NCBI GenBank assembly: GCA_964587625.1
Contig: CAZPLU010000035.1
Span: 1-25,497, forward strand
Length of the DNA: 25,497 nucleotides
Source: DAOPZJ01 sp964587625
GTDB taxonomy: Bacteria > Bacillota > Clostridia > Oscillospirales > JAKOTC01
Direction: 5' to 3'
In this document: one piece after another, positions 7,847 to 15,986 of the stretch
How positions within the stretch are numbered: position 1 is the first letter of the stretch
Layout: every line of letters begins with the position of its first letter
Made by a program: the position numbers and the translations under genes
Notes under the pieces: generated by a model
The model's input: only the letters and a program-made list of their open reading frames with translations
Told to the model about the DNA's origin: nothing
Databases searched by the model: none

Positions 7847-8949
7847 TGAAAAAGGGGCTGGCTGCGCTGCGCGCAACTATCGGGAAAATCCGACCGCAGG
7901 AGTTTTTGCTGGTTGTCATTTTTATGCTGATCGGCGTCGGCAGCATCTTTTTCGGCGATTACGCGGTCCGGAGTTATGAGTTTGAAAAGGCGTCGCGGGG
8001 CTATTATTCGCGAAACGCCTTCGGAATGAGCGCGAGAAGTTCGACAAAGGCCGACATCGACGTCACGGAGCTGTTGAAACATTATATCAGCCAACATGAT
8101 GACATCGTCATTTACCGCTATAACAAGGCCAGTTTTCAATCGGTGGGAGTGCTTTTTTCGGGGTACTCCTATCTGCCGCCGATGGTTGAGGGGAGATTTT
8201 TTGAAGCGTCGGATTTTTTATGCAATCAAGCGGTCTGTGTGATCGGCAGGGATTTTTCGCCGAACTCCAACGAGGCGATCGTGAAAGAAAACGGGAAGAG
8301 GTATCTGTTCTCCGGCGCGATGAAATATGAGATCATCGGAACGATGGGGTATGAGGTCGAGAGTCCCGCCAATCGGTCGTCAATTGTCAATCTCGACGCA
8401 CGGGCGATAGTATTGCCCTATTATTACAGCGATTCGTTCGTCGTGGACGCGGCGGATCAAAAAGCCGCGCAGTTGTGCCGTCAAGAATTGAAGCAATTGC
8501 TCGAAGACACGGATGCGGTCGTCACGATCTCTGAAATCCCCAAATCGGAAATGTCGATCTCGGAGTTTTTCAACTTGAATTTTTTGAATATCATCATGCT
8601 GGTTTTCGGCGCCTTTACGATTGTCCTTGCCACGGTGCCGCTGACGTTGATGTGGTCGCAAAAAAGGCGAAAATCCGTGGCGGTGCAGCGGATGCTCGGA
8701 TTTTCGAGCGCGTTTACGCTTTGGCGGATGCTCGGGCGGCTGATGGTTTTATATCACCTTGGGTTTTTGCTGAGTTACGGTGTTTATGCGCTCATCGCGA
8801 AAATCGGTTATCTGAATTTGAAATCGTTTTTTTCGGCGGAGATGGCGGTGGCGTATTCAGGCGCGTTGGTGTTCAATCTTTTGATCGCAATTGTGCCGTT
8901 TGTGCAGACCATGCGGGTCGAGCCGGGCGACGCGCTGCGGCGGGAGTGA
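7843..8949 (+). CDS. FtsX/MacB-like permease, short form (C2)
   Basis: 368 residues, starting at the first of two tandem ATGs and overlapping the long permease by four bases (ATGA), so translation is coupled. A basic N-terminal segment of about 20 residues precedes helix 1 (about 22-42). The extracellular domain carries the MacB-core pattern GRFFEASDF followed by AVCVIG. Three C-terminal helices flank the coupling loop SVAVQRMLGF near residue 278, and the protein ends VEPGDALRRE. The last 105 codons are almost identical to the C4 homologue, while the extracellular domain is diverged. This suggests gene conversion or strong constraint on the membrane part with diversification outside. Confidence 0.85.
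   Translation: MMKKGLAALRATIGKIRPQEFLLVVIFMLIGVGSIFFGDYAVRSYEFEKASRGYYSRNAFGMSARSSTKADIDVTELLKHYISQHDDIVIYRYNKASFQSVGVLFSGYSYLPPMVEGRFFEASDFLCNQAVCVIGRDFSPNSNEAIVKENGKRYLFSGAMKYEIIGTMGYEVESPANRSSIVNLDARAIVLPYYYSDSFVVDAADQKAAQLCRQELKQLLEDTDAVVTISEIPKSEMSISEFFNLNFLNIIMLVFGAFTIVLATVPLTLMWSQKRRKSVAVQRMLGFSSAFTLWRMLGRLMVLYHLGFLLSYGVYALIAKIGYLNLKSFFSAEMAVAYSGALVFNLLIAIVPFVQTMRVEPGDALRRE
8635..8949 (+). repeat. Type II short-permease 3' block, copy 1
   Basis: This 315-base segment matches 18164-18478 closely and without gaps. It encodes the last three-helix portion of the protein. The preceding two thirds of the two genes are much less similar. Confidence 0.75.
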
Positions 8950-9020
8950 AGAACTTGGAATGAAAAATTCAAGATGAAGAAATCGCATTTTTAATCCGAA
9001 TTTCCATTTACAATTTTTTA

Positions 9021-9086
9021 GAGCGGGAGGGAATCGATACGGCGCAATACCAGGCGGTGCGTTATATGTATGATAAAAAATCAATC
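9021..9086 (+). pseudogene. Remnant of a type II lipoprotein 3' end
   Basis: Translated in frame from 9021 the segment reads EREGIDTAQYQAVRYM. This aligns with the C terminus of the C4 lipoprotein, SRGTDTSQYQASKNFQ, and 23 of 27 bases around the DTxQYQA codons match. The rest of the gene is absent. It appears to be the leftover tail of a lost cassette, immediately before the leader repeat. Confidence 0.55.
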
Positions 9087-9193
9087 GCTGCGTATGTGTT
9101 TTATGTGACGATCCGGTCAAGAAACGGTGTCGAACAAAAAATGGTGACAAGCAATTGCGGATTTTATTGTGGAATATTATGTTATGGGAACGC

Positions 9194-9222
9194 TTGACAT
9201 AGGAGATGAAACGGTGTAAAAT
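9194..9222 (+). promoter_or_regulatory. Sigma-A-type promoter of C3
   Basis: TTGACA at 9194-9199, 17-base spacer, TAAAAT at 9217-9222. It is identical to the C2 promoter, including the ATAGAATCTAT palindrome just past the expected start point. Confidence 0.85.
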
Positions 9223-9331
9223 AAAACCAACAGATAGAATCTATGGACGTAAAAACATATTATCAAAGGAAAGGAAAACAAACTATAAAACGATTGTTTG
9301 ATAGAAATGGAAATGAAAGGAGGGAATTGCG

Positions 9332-9547
9332 ATGAGAGCGTGGAACAAAATTCTTTTCGGAATATTGAAAACATCTCGCAAAATACGTTCGTTTTTCGCC
9401 GGAAACGGTTTAGGCCGAATCGGAACCGCTATGTTGTCAAAAGTTGAAGTATTCATTGGCAACACAGAGAAGATCGGACGGCATGTTGCCTGTCGGCCGT
9501 TTTGGAATAACAAGCCGGAGCGGGAAGTGCTGATATTGGACAGTTGA
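9332..9547 (+). CDS. Small basic conserved protein (C3), unknown function
   Basis: 71-residue ORF with the same protein sequence as the C2 copy at 4208 and the same AGGAGGG ribosome binding site. Identity of this gene contrasts with the unrelated-looking secreted peptides that follow it in C2 and C3. It therefore belongs to the constant leader rather than the variable payload. If it acts on the peptide, it must do so in a way that does not depend on peptide sequence, for example in regulation or export. I do not recognise the family. Confidence 0.65.
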   Translation: MRAWNKILFGILKTSRKIRSFFAGNGLGRIGTAMLSKVEVFIGNTEKIGRHVACRPFWNNKPEREVLILDS

Positions 9548-9615
9548 CCCGGGGACGCGGCGGGTGTCTTTCGCAAAAAACCCGCTTTGACAACAGGGTC
9601 ATTTGGCGCTCCGGG
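9548..9615 (+). promoter_or_regulatory. Structured RNA spacer (C3)
   Basis: Same length and layout as 4424-4491. CCCGGGG pairs with CTCCGGG at 9609-9615 (one G-U pair), and the inner stem is GCGGGT with ACCCGC. The two differences from C2 fall in stems and keep pairing. Confidence 0.5.
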
Positions 9616-9685
9616 ACAAATCCACCTGCCGGAACATGTGCGGGGAAAGCAGATTGCGCCGCGCGGGAAAAAAGGAGAGAATCAA

Positions 9686-10063
9686 ATGAAAAAAATCTTA
9701 GCGAATGTGTTAGTGGCTGTGGTTCTGATTTCGGGGTTTTCAATGACCGTTTCAGCAGCTTCGGGTTCGTATGTGGATTACTATATAAGTTCGGCGGCAA
9801 ATGATAGTTATGGAATATATTTATCGGTCGATGGAATAAACATACCTTGTGGAAGTTTCACAACAGAGTGGACCGACTATTTATATTGCTATTATGTCGG
9901 TGGTATCGCTGACAGTAGTGGATATTTTCACCAGGCAGAGATCTTTTCAGGCGGGCGCCCAATTCAGAATTGGGTTGATTGGAGTTATCAGGATGTCGCG
10001 TGGGTTCTTGAAGGAGAAGACCGCGGGATTCAAAATTGGGGAAATTATGTTCTCGGATATTAG
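9686..10063 (+). CDS. Secreted bacteriocin-like peptide precursor (C3)
   Basis: 125-residue precursor preceded by AAGGAGAG. The Sec signal peptide MKKILANVL with hydrophobic core ends at TVSA, with likely cleavage after residue 24 or 25. The mature part of about 100 residues is rich in Tyr, Trp, Gly and Ser. It has two cysteines, Cys55 and Cys68, which could form a disulfide after export, and ends in an aromatic tail QNWGNYVLGY. Mature sequence differs from the C2 peptide, but size, position, signal and aromatic C terminus recur. It is followed by a GC-rich stem-loop and then the lipoprotein. A toxin or signalling role is inferred from context only. Confidence 0.72.
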   Translation: MKKILANVLVAVVLISGFSMTVSAASGSYVDYYISSAANDSYGIYLSVDGINIPCGSFTTEWTDYLYCYYVGGIADSSGYFHQAEIFSGGRPIQNWVDWSYQDVAWVLEGEDRGIQNWGNYVLGY

Positions 10064-10074
10064 GCAAGGCGATT

Positions 10075-10099
10075 CCGGGGCTGCTTTTGGCAGCCCCGG
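10075..10099 (+). promoter_or_regulatory. Stem-loop after the C3 peptide gene
   Basis: CCGGGGCTGC and GCAGCCCCGG form a perfect 10-bp stem around TTTTG. There is no U-run after it. The sequence differs from the C2 stem-loop but the position, between peptide and lipoprotein, is the same. This supports a role as attenuator or RNA stabiliser. Confidence 0.65.
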
Positions 10100-10155
10100 G
10101 CGTCGGTTTACCTGAACGAGATTGTATGAACGAAAAGGGAGGAGTCAGAATAAAC

Positions 10156-11637
10156 ATGGGAGAAAAGTTTATAAAAGTGTTACAAAGAGCCGGCGCGTTG
10201 TGTATGGCCGTTACCGGCATTTTGTGTTATGCGGGTTGTGGCGGCGCGGATGGTCCTGCGCTGACTTCGGAGCCGGTTGCGGCCTCGCCGGTTTTAACAA
10301 TCAAGGATTTTAAAATCGCTCAGTCCAATATGAATGCCTTTTTGTTTTTGGACGGCGGAAATCTTTACGGATGGGGTTCGAACGTCAATTATACACTTGG
10401 AAAGGATTTTCCCGAACTGACTTTGGCAAAAACGCCCGTCCTCGTGGCCGAAGACGTGGCGGATTTGGCCTGCTGCGGCGAAATATTGGCCGTCTTGAAA
10501 AAAGACATGACCCTTTGGATCAACGGCAGGTATCCGAGGGACGGCGCAGAAAGCGTTTACACAAAGGATTTTGTGCAACTTGAGGAAGGCGTGGTCGCGG
10601 TGTCGAATTTTCATCCCAGCGAATCAATTTGTTTTTTCCTGAAACAAAACGGGGAGCTGTTTTGCTTCGGCACCACGCCCGGCCAGCCCGTCGAGACCGA
10701 TTATACGCCGCGGCTGATCGATACCGGTGTCAGCGAAATGATCGGTGCGGAGCAAAATCTTGTGCGCGGGACACATCTGCCGACGGAGCCGTGTTTTAAA
10801 TACCTCAAAAACAACACGCTGCGCGCCGTGTTAAAAAGCTCGTCCGCCGCGGCGCAAAGCGGGGAGATGAAAATTACAAATATCTTTAATAACGTTAAAA
10901 AGGCCGGAAACAGCGCCATGCTGTATATCAACCAAAACGGAAACCTCTATTTTAAGGGGAAGTATATGCAGGGCGATACCGAAAAAACGGCCGATGAGGA
11001 GCTGCTTGTCGCCAAGAACGTGCAGGATTATATGGTTCAAACCGCGACGGGCGACTTGATCTATTTGACGCAGAACGGACACCTGTATTATGCGAAAGGG
11101 CATCTTGACGGATATGACAGGTGGGTCAGGCCGTTGGACGCGCGGCGCATAGACACGGCGGTAAAAGAGATCTTTACATTGTATCCATATACATTGTATT
11201 ATATCAAAAACAACATGACCCTTTGGGGAATGTTTCAAAACAACAATCTGCTCGGCACGGGCGCCATTTCGGCCTCTCAGTCGGGCAATTCATATTTTAA
11301 GCCGCTAAACCTTGATGTGGTGGATTATTATGATGAACCGGCCAAAATTTTAAGCAATGTCGAGGCGTTCAGCGTATCGGGCTGGGGAAAAGTTGCCCGC
11401 AATACGAGCGGCGAAACATTTGTCTGGGGTGAATCCGTGAAAATGTCTCGGCCAGTCGCCGTCGGATATTTACCCAATCCGGATGCCGCCAGAGACCAGC
11501 ATAAAGCGCAAAGCATTCTTTTTGATGATTTAGAGGAGGCGATGGCATATAGAGCCTCGTTGGATTATGCAAAGATGGATTTTGAAGATTCTTTCATTGC
11601 GCCCACGCCGTGGGATGAGGTCTTTGAAAACCAATGA
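10156..11637 (+). CDS. RCC1-like beta-propeller lipoprotein, type I variant (C3)
   Basis: 493 residues. ATG at 10156 follows GGGAGGAG and opens a lipoprotein signal, MGEKFIKVL, with lipobox CYAGC at Cys28. Longer in-frame starts exist upstream but would run through the stem-loop and lack a signal. Propeller units lie near residues 69 (LYGWG), 119 (LWING), 167 (LFCFG), 263, 309, 355 (LWGMF) and 421 (FVWGE). Several blades have lost the canonical WG. The tail APTPWDEVFENQ is related to the type I ending VPTLWEDVFGQ, which groups this gene with C1 and C5-C8. It is a diverged member and shares no long exact block with them. The short permease follows after 36 bases. Expected location is the outer face of the cytoplasmic membrane. 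Confidence 0.85.
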   Translation: MGEKFIKVLQRAGALCMAVTGILCYAGCGGADGPALTSEPVAASPVLTIKDFKIAQSNMNAFLFLDGGNLYGWGSNVNYTLGKDFPELTLAKTPVLVAEDVADLACCGEILAVLKKDMTLWINGRYPRDGAESVYTKDFVQLEEGVVAVSNFHPSESICFFLKQNGELFCFGTTPGQPVETDYTPRLIDTGVSEMIGAEQNLVRGTHLPTEPCFKYLKNNTLRAVLKSSSAAAQSGEMKITNIFNNVKKAGNSAMLYINQNGNLYFKGKYMQGDTEKTADEELLVAKNVQDYMVQTATGDLIYLTQNGHLYYAKGHLDGYDRWVRPLDARRIDTAVKEIFTLYPYTLYYIKNNMTLWGMFQNNNLLGTGAISASQSGNSYFKPLNLDVVDYYDEPAKILSNVEAFSVSGWGKVARNTSGETFVWGESVKMSRPVAVGYLPNPDAARDQHKAQSILFDDLEEAMAYRASLDYAKMDFEDSFIAPTPWDEVFENQ

Positions 11638-11673
11638 ATCCGGATGCCGGGACGCGTTGAGGGAGGGATTGCG

Positions 11674-12756
11674 ATGAGACGAAAAAAGATTAAAGCGGAG
11701 GAGGTTCTCTTAATCTGCATTTATATGCTCATCAGCGTTTGCGGGTTCTTTTTCGGGATATACGCGCAACAGCGGGCGGAGCTCGCTTCCGTCTCGACCC
11801 TTTTTTATTCTGAAAACGCAAAAGCCCTTGCGATCGCTTTAAATATGCCGGCTGCGGAAATCCCCGTCAATCTTTTTATCGACTACGCCGATGAAAAGGG
11901 CGATCTTTCGGTTTACAACGGGACGTTAACCAACACGGTCCTTGTGAACGGTTTTTATTCCACGATCAAAAACGTTCAGATTCCGGTTACGCAAGGCGTG
12001 GGATTTCGCTATGAAAACTTTAACAGCGGCGAAAAAACCGCCGTCGCCGTTATTAAAAAGAAAATTTTTCAGAGCGTCCCGGACAAAACGTTTTTATTTC
12101 AAGGCACGGTAAAAAAGGGGGATGACTACTACTTCGAAGATTATAAGATAATCGGGTGGTATAGCGTGGATTCCGCCAATCTGCCGTCCTCAAAGCTCGT
12201 GGTCAGCATGGATTCACAATTCAAGTATCGGTCGAGTTTTTTTATCATAGAATCCACTTCGGTTTCAAGGACCCGGGAGTGTTTTGAGGAGCTGTGCGAT
12301 TTGCTGAACGAAAGCGGATACAGCTATGAAGCGATTGATTTGCCGCCCAACTCGTTGGATATACCCCGCTTTTTCGGCGTGAGCATACTGGATATGGCGG
12401 TGATCCTTTTTACCGTTTTAACCGTGGTGGTGGCGACGATTCCGTCAACGACGATTTGGGTTGAAAAAAGATTTAACGAAATCGCAATCAAGCGGTTGTT
12501 CGGCGTGTCTGTGACCGCGATTTTATTGTCGGTTTATTTTAGGTTTTTTGTGATGTATAACGCCGGTTTTTTGATTGTTTTTGCCGGCGGAAAAATTTTG
12601 GAGCTTCTGGATGTCGGTTTGACGATGCCGAAGCTGTTTTCCAATGAAATTTTGTATGCCTATTTGGCGGCGTTTGCGGTCAATACCGTCACAGCACTCA
12701 TTCCGATGCACAAATGCGTCAAAATCGAGCCCGGCGACGCGCTCAGAAAAGTTTAA
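11674..12756 (+). CDS. FtsX/MacB-like permease, short form (C3)
   Basis: 360 residues. The ATG at 11674 has a GGGAGGG ribosome binding site and matches the start of the C1 homologue; an in-frame ATG at 11644 would add only ten unrelated residues. Helix 1 spans about 10-30. The extracellular domain has a degenerate MacB-core motif, GVGFRYENF followed by VAVI. The coupling loop is EIAIKRLFGV near residue 268, helices 2-4 are in the last 130 residues, and the C terminus is IEPGDALRKV. A segment before helix 2 (PRFFGV) is conserved with C1 (SKFFGV). It is paired with the long permease 19 bases downstream. Confidence 0.85.
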   Translation: MRRKKIKAEEVLLICIYMLISVCGFFFGIYAQQRAELASVSTLFYSENAKALAIALNMPAAEIPVNLFIDYADEKGDLSVYNGTLTNTVLVNGFYSTIKNVQIPVTQGVGFRYENFNSGEKTAVAVIKKKIFQSVPDKTFLFQGTVKKGDDYYFEDYKIIGWYSVDSANLPSSKLVVSMDSQFKYRSSFFIIESTSVSRTRECFEELCDLLNESGYSYEAIDLPPNSLDIPRFFGVSILDMAVILFTVLTVVVATIPSTTIWVEKRFNEIAIKRLFGVSVTAILLSVYFRFFVMYNAGFLIVFAGGKILELLDVGLTMPKLFSNEILYAYLAAFAVNTVTALIPMHKCVKIEPGDALRKV

Positions 12757-12775
12757 CCGTAAAAGGAGCGATCAA

Positions 12776-14197
12776 ATGCGTATGATCCTTGCGCAGGTGT
12801 GGCAGAGCATTCAAAAGAATATTTCCATCAGCTTTTGGACGGTGCTGTTATACAGCGCGAGCATCTTTATTATCGCCGGGGTCGGCGGATATATAGACAG
12901 CTCCAATCAATTGATGGAAAATTTTAAAGACGCGTACAGCGAAACCACCGGCAGGGTGTATTTTTCTGTGCGAAGGGAGATGGTCGGCAGCGTCATAAAG
13001 GATCGGGAGAGTTATACGGCTTATTTGAACTTTTTGAGCGGCTTTCAAGCCGCTCATCCGAAAGCGGCTTTGATGAACGCAAACGTCGGTGATATGGTTT
13101 TTGTGAAGGATTACAACGGGCCGTATCAATATGGTTATGACTATTGGAATATGCCCGATATCACCGTGGTTTTGAAAGGGGAAAAATATTACCGTATGAA
13201 CGGCGCGTTCGCCGATTCCGAGTTCATGCAATACTTTGATCTGCAGGTTTCGGAGGGCAAAAATTTTTCCGACTGCGACGCCAACGATTTTGTCTATGGG
13301 GACGACAAGGTTTATCCGGTGGTTTTGGGCAGTCATTTTCGCGGCGTTTATCAAATCGACGATATCATACAAAGCAAACGCAGCGGTTTACTCGACACGT
13401 CCGCAACAAACAAAAATTTTGTTTATCGGGTGATCGGGTTTTTGCGGGAGGGCGCCGCGCTGCTTCCGTATCAAGAATATTACAGCGATACAGAGACGAC
13501 CGCCGAAAGTCGGCTTGTGTATCTGGATGATTTTTTTATTTTTCCACAGTTGGATATGACGGCTTTTTACGGCACACAGCTTGACGGCGTTTCACAGGCG
13601 GAAAAAGACGCGCGGTTTCTTTTGCATTTTACTGTTGTGAGCAACCATCTATTTGTTTTTGAAAAAGACAGCGAACCGGATCAAATTATTTCTGATTTTA
13701 TGAGTTATGCCTCTGAAAACGGGCTGCATAACGCTTTTTCAGTCAGAACGGGTTTTATGAAAATACCCCATCAGATGTACGAGGAGATGGATGCCTATTT
13801 CAAGATGTTGATTTATTGCGGCATTTTTATTGCGATCAGCTCGGTGATTTGTATTTCAACGAATTTGATCAATAAGACCAATAAAAATATGAAAAAACAT
13901 TCAATCCATTTGCTCTGCGGCGCGAAGCTGTCAACGCTGAGACACTTTGTGCTGTTTGAACTGCTTGTTTTAGCGGTGATATCCAACGCAGCCGCCTTGA
14001 TACCTTTATATTTTTTAAGCGGCAAAATTTTTACGTTTTCGCTGGGAAACATTTATAGCGCCCGTGTATCATTTTCCGGATTTACCGTCTTAATTGTTGT
14101 TGTGATCAATCTCGCAATCATAGGGCTGTCATTGATATTCCCGATTATCAAAATCAATGTCACTGAACCGGACAGGTTTTTAAGAGGGAAGGATTGA
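12776..14197 (+). CDS. FtsX/MacB-like permease, long form (C3)
   Basis: 473 residues. The ATG at 12776 follows AAAAGGAG. The open frame extends upstream, but into the end of the short permease, so the extension is a shadow. Helix 1 spans about 20-42. The large extracellular domain has EGKNFSDCD, then YPVVLG and QIDDII, corresponding to the MacB core. The coupling loop MKKHSIHLLCGAKL lies near residue 371, and the C terminus is TEPDRFLRGKD. It is most like the C1 long permease. This is the last gene of the cassette, and no terminator is evident before the next leader. Confidence 0.85.
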   Translation: MRMILAQVWQSIQKNISISFWTVLLYSASIFIIAGVGGYIDSSNQLMENFKDAYSETTGRVYFSVRREMVGSVIKDRESYTAYLNFLSGFQAAHPKAALMNANVGDMVFVKDYNGPYQYGYDYWNMPDITVVLKGEKYYRMNGAFADSEFMQYFDLQVSEGKNFSDCDANDFVYGDDKVYPVVLGSHFRGVYQIDDIIQSKRSGLLDTSATNKNFVYRVIGFLREGAALLPYQEYYSDTETTAESRLVYLDDFFIFPQLDMTAFYGTQLDGVSQAEKDARFLLHFTVVSNHLFVFEKDSEPDQIISDFMSYASENGLHNAFSVRTGFMKIPHQMYEEMDAYFKMLIYCGIFIAISSVICISTNLINKTNKNMKKHSIHLLCGAKLSTLRHFVLFELLVLAVISNAAALIPLYFLSGKIFTFSLGNIYSARVSFSGFTVLIVVVINLAIIGLSLIFPIIKINVTEPDRFLRGKD

Positions 14198-14226
14198 GCA
14201 ATCGCGTGTTTTCGAGCCGGGGACGC

Positions 14227-14405
14227 GCTGCGTATGTGTTTTATGTGACGATCCGGTCACGAAACGGTGTCGAACAAAAAATGGTGACAAGCAATTGCGG
14301 ATTTTATTGTGGAATATTATGTTATGGGAACGCTTGACATAGGAGATGAAACGGTGTAAAATAAAACCAACAGATAGAATCTATGGACGTAAAAACATAT
14401 TATCA
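14227..14405 (+). repeat. Cassette leader repeat, truncated copy c
   Basis: This matches 9087-9265 almost exactly, then stops abruptly after ATTATCA. Sequence then continues straight into the ribosome binding site of the C4 lipoprotein. The small ORF, structured spacer, peptide gene and stem-loop are missing, consistent with a deletion. Confidence 0.85.
14334..14362 (+). promoter_or_regulatory. Sigma-A-type promoter of C4
   Basis: TTGACA at 14334-14339, 17-base spacer, TAAAAT at 14357-14362, identical to C2 and C3. Here it drives the lipoprotein directly, with a leader of about 50 bases. Confidence 0.85.
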
Positions 14406-14419
14406 TATGAGGAGATATT

Positions 14420-15916
14420 ATGATGAAAAAAAATAAAACATTTATACTTATTTTCCTTGTTATGCTTTTTTGCTTAACGGGCTGTTCGAAAGCGGCGGAG
14501 ACAATAAAAGTTGAAATCGAATCATCGTTCCCAAAATTCGTTTTTAGCGATACTGGTGGAATTTATCTTGACGAAAACGGAGATTTATATACTTGGGGCT
14601 ATGATCAAAGAAATTCCGATCCGGAAAAGGTCTATTTAACTTCTATCGGGCAGGGCGCCAAGATCGAATATAACAATGTGCCGACAAAAATTTATTCCGA
14701 TGTCGCGGATATCGATTTTATGGGGTATGCGCTGACACAAAACGGTGAAGCGCTTGAATGGGGTACGCGTTTGAAGGACGACACATTTGTGCCGCAGGTG
14801 AAGAGAGACAATATCGCGAAAGAATATGTCATGCTTTTTTTGACGCCGGACGGGGAATTGTATTCGAAGCCGGAGAGAGAGACGATACAACTGACAACCC
14901 CGTATCATGAAACCTATACGCCGGTTATGACGGATGTGGTTGATTTTTGGTACGGCTTCGGCGATTACGCTTTAAAGAGAGACGGCAGTATTTGGTATTT
15001 TTTTATCAACAGTCACACCGGCGAAATCATGAAAAAACCGGTAAAAATCATCGAAGACGTCGCAAGGATGAGCTGCGGAATTACAAACAATACGCACCAG
15101 GTCTTTTTGAAAACGGACGGAACCCTGTGGAGTATGGGCAACAATGAATACGGACAATGCGGAAACGGCGAATACGGCGATTTCGACAACAAGACCCAGG
15201 ACTGTGTGGTTACAACGCCCTATAAAATGGCGGAAAACGTGATTGATATTTATACGACGTCAACATCAACCCACTATTTGACCAAAGATAACAAACTTTA
15301 TGCCTGCGGATTAAATACGAATGATCTCATGCTGACCGGCGGAGACGGGCTTATGGATGCGGATAATGCCCCTTCATTCATTGCAACGCCGGTGTTGGTT
15401 ATGGAAGACGTGAAGCAGTTTTACCAGTGCGACGCGGCAATGTTTGTATTGAAAACAGACAACACTTTATGGACATGGGGATACGCCGGGCAAGGCGTTT
15501 TGGGCAACGGCGAATTTTTAGACGCCGACGCTTTTGACTTAGTTACCCTCTTAAAACCATTATGGACAGGAAAAGGGATTTTTTCACAGCCCGTGCAGAT
15601 TATGGAGGACGTCGAACAATTGCTTGCACCGACATCGGGACTGCATTTTGTGCAGAAAAAAGACGGTTCCATTTGGTATTGGGGAAACGGCTCTATTTTT
15701 GTTGATGAGAGTGACGAATGGGACACGAAAATGTCATTCTCGGTCACGTCAGAAGGCGAGGAGCGTTCAATATCCGGAACTTATTACCGAAAGTTTTATA
15801 TCATCCCGACGCCGATTGAGTTCAATGTGGATACGTTTTTCCAAAACGCCTTGGACGCAATCGCTTCACGGGGAACCGACACCTCGCAATACCAGGCGTC
15901 GAAAAATTTCCAGTGA
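14420..15916 (+). CDS. RCC1-like beta-propeller lipoprotein, type II (C4)
   Basis: 498 residues from the first of two tandem ATGs, preceded by GAGGAG. Signal MMKKNKTFIL with lipobox CLTGC at Cys22. Propeller units lie near residues 55 (LYTWG), 110, 146, 190, 235 (LWSMGNNEYGQ), 292 (LYACG), 349 (LWTWG) and 417 (IWYWG). The strong NNEYGQCGNGEYGD stretch matches the C2 lipoprotein and marks both as type II. The C-terminal tail SRGTDTSQYQASKNFQ is the one found as a remnant at 9021. Promoter and gene are adjacent because the peptide genes were lost, so this cassette makes surface and membrane parts without a peptide. If these parts confer immunity, C4 would be an immunity-only cassette. Confidence 0.87.
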   Translation: MMKKNKTFILIFLVMLFCLTGCSKAAETIKVEIESSFPKFVFSDTGGIYLDENGDLYTWGYDQRNSDPEKVYLTSIGQGAKIEYNNVPTKIYSDVADIDFMGYALTQNGEALEWGTRLKDDTFVPQVKRDNIAKEYVMLFLTPDGELYSKPERETIQLTTPYHETYTPVMTDVVDFWYGFGDYALKRDGSIWYFFINSHTGEIMKKPVKIIEDVARMSCGITNNTHQVFLKTDGTLWSMGNNEYGQCGNGEYGDFDNKTQDCVVTTPYKMAENVIDIYTTSTSTHYLTKDNKLYACGLNTNDLMLTGGDGLMDADNAPSFIATPVLVMEDVKQFYQCDAAMFVLKTDNTLWTWGYAGQGVLGNGEFLDADAFDLVTLLKPLWTGKGIFSQPVQIMEDVEQLLAPTSGLHFVQKKDGSIWYWGNGSIFVDESDEWDTKMSFSVTSEGEERSISGTYYRKFYIIPTPIEFNVDTFFQNALDAIASRGTDTSQYQASKNFQ

Positions 15917-15986
15917 AATATCTTTAATCAGGGAAGTATTGATCGGGTTATCTGTTAAGCGAAAAAACAGATTGAAAGGACACCGG

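Larger units (their letters stand above)
8950..9331 (+). other. Gene-free spacer between C2 and C3
   Basis: This 382-base spacer holds the lipoprotein remnant (9021-9086), the upstream part of the leader repeat, the promoter and the untranslated leader. No convincing terminator follows the C2 permease, so read-through into C3 is possible. Confidence 0.5.
9087..9643 (+). repeat. Cassette leader repeat, copy b
   Basis: This matches copy a at 3975-4519, and its first part also matches 14227-14405. It shares an extra ten bases on its left with the C4 copy (GCTGCGTATG) that copy a lacks. It includes promoter, small ORF and structured spacer, and stops before the C3 peptide gene. Confidence 0.85.

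Noticed and set aside
15624..15986. Long N-terminal extension of the C4 long permease
   Set aside because: It overlaps the lipoprotein gene out of frame. The homologue in C2 starts at the position equivalent to 15987, which has a ribosome binding site.
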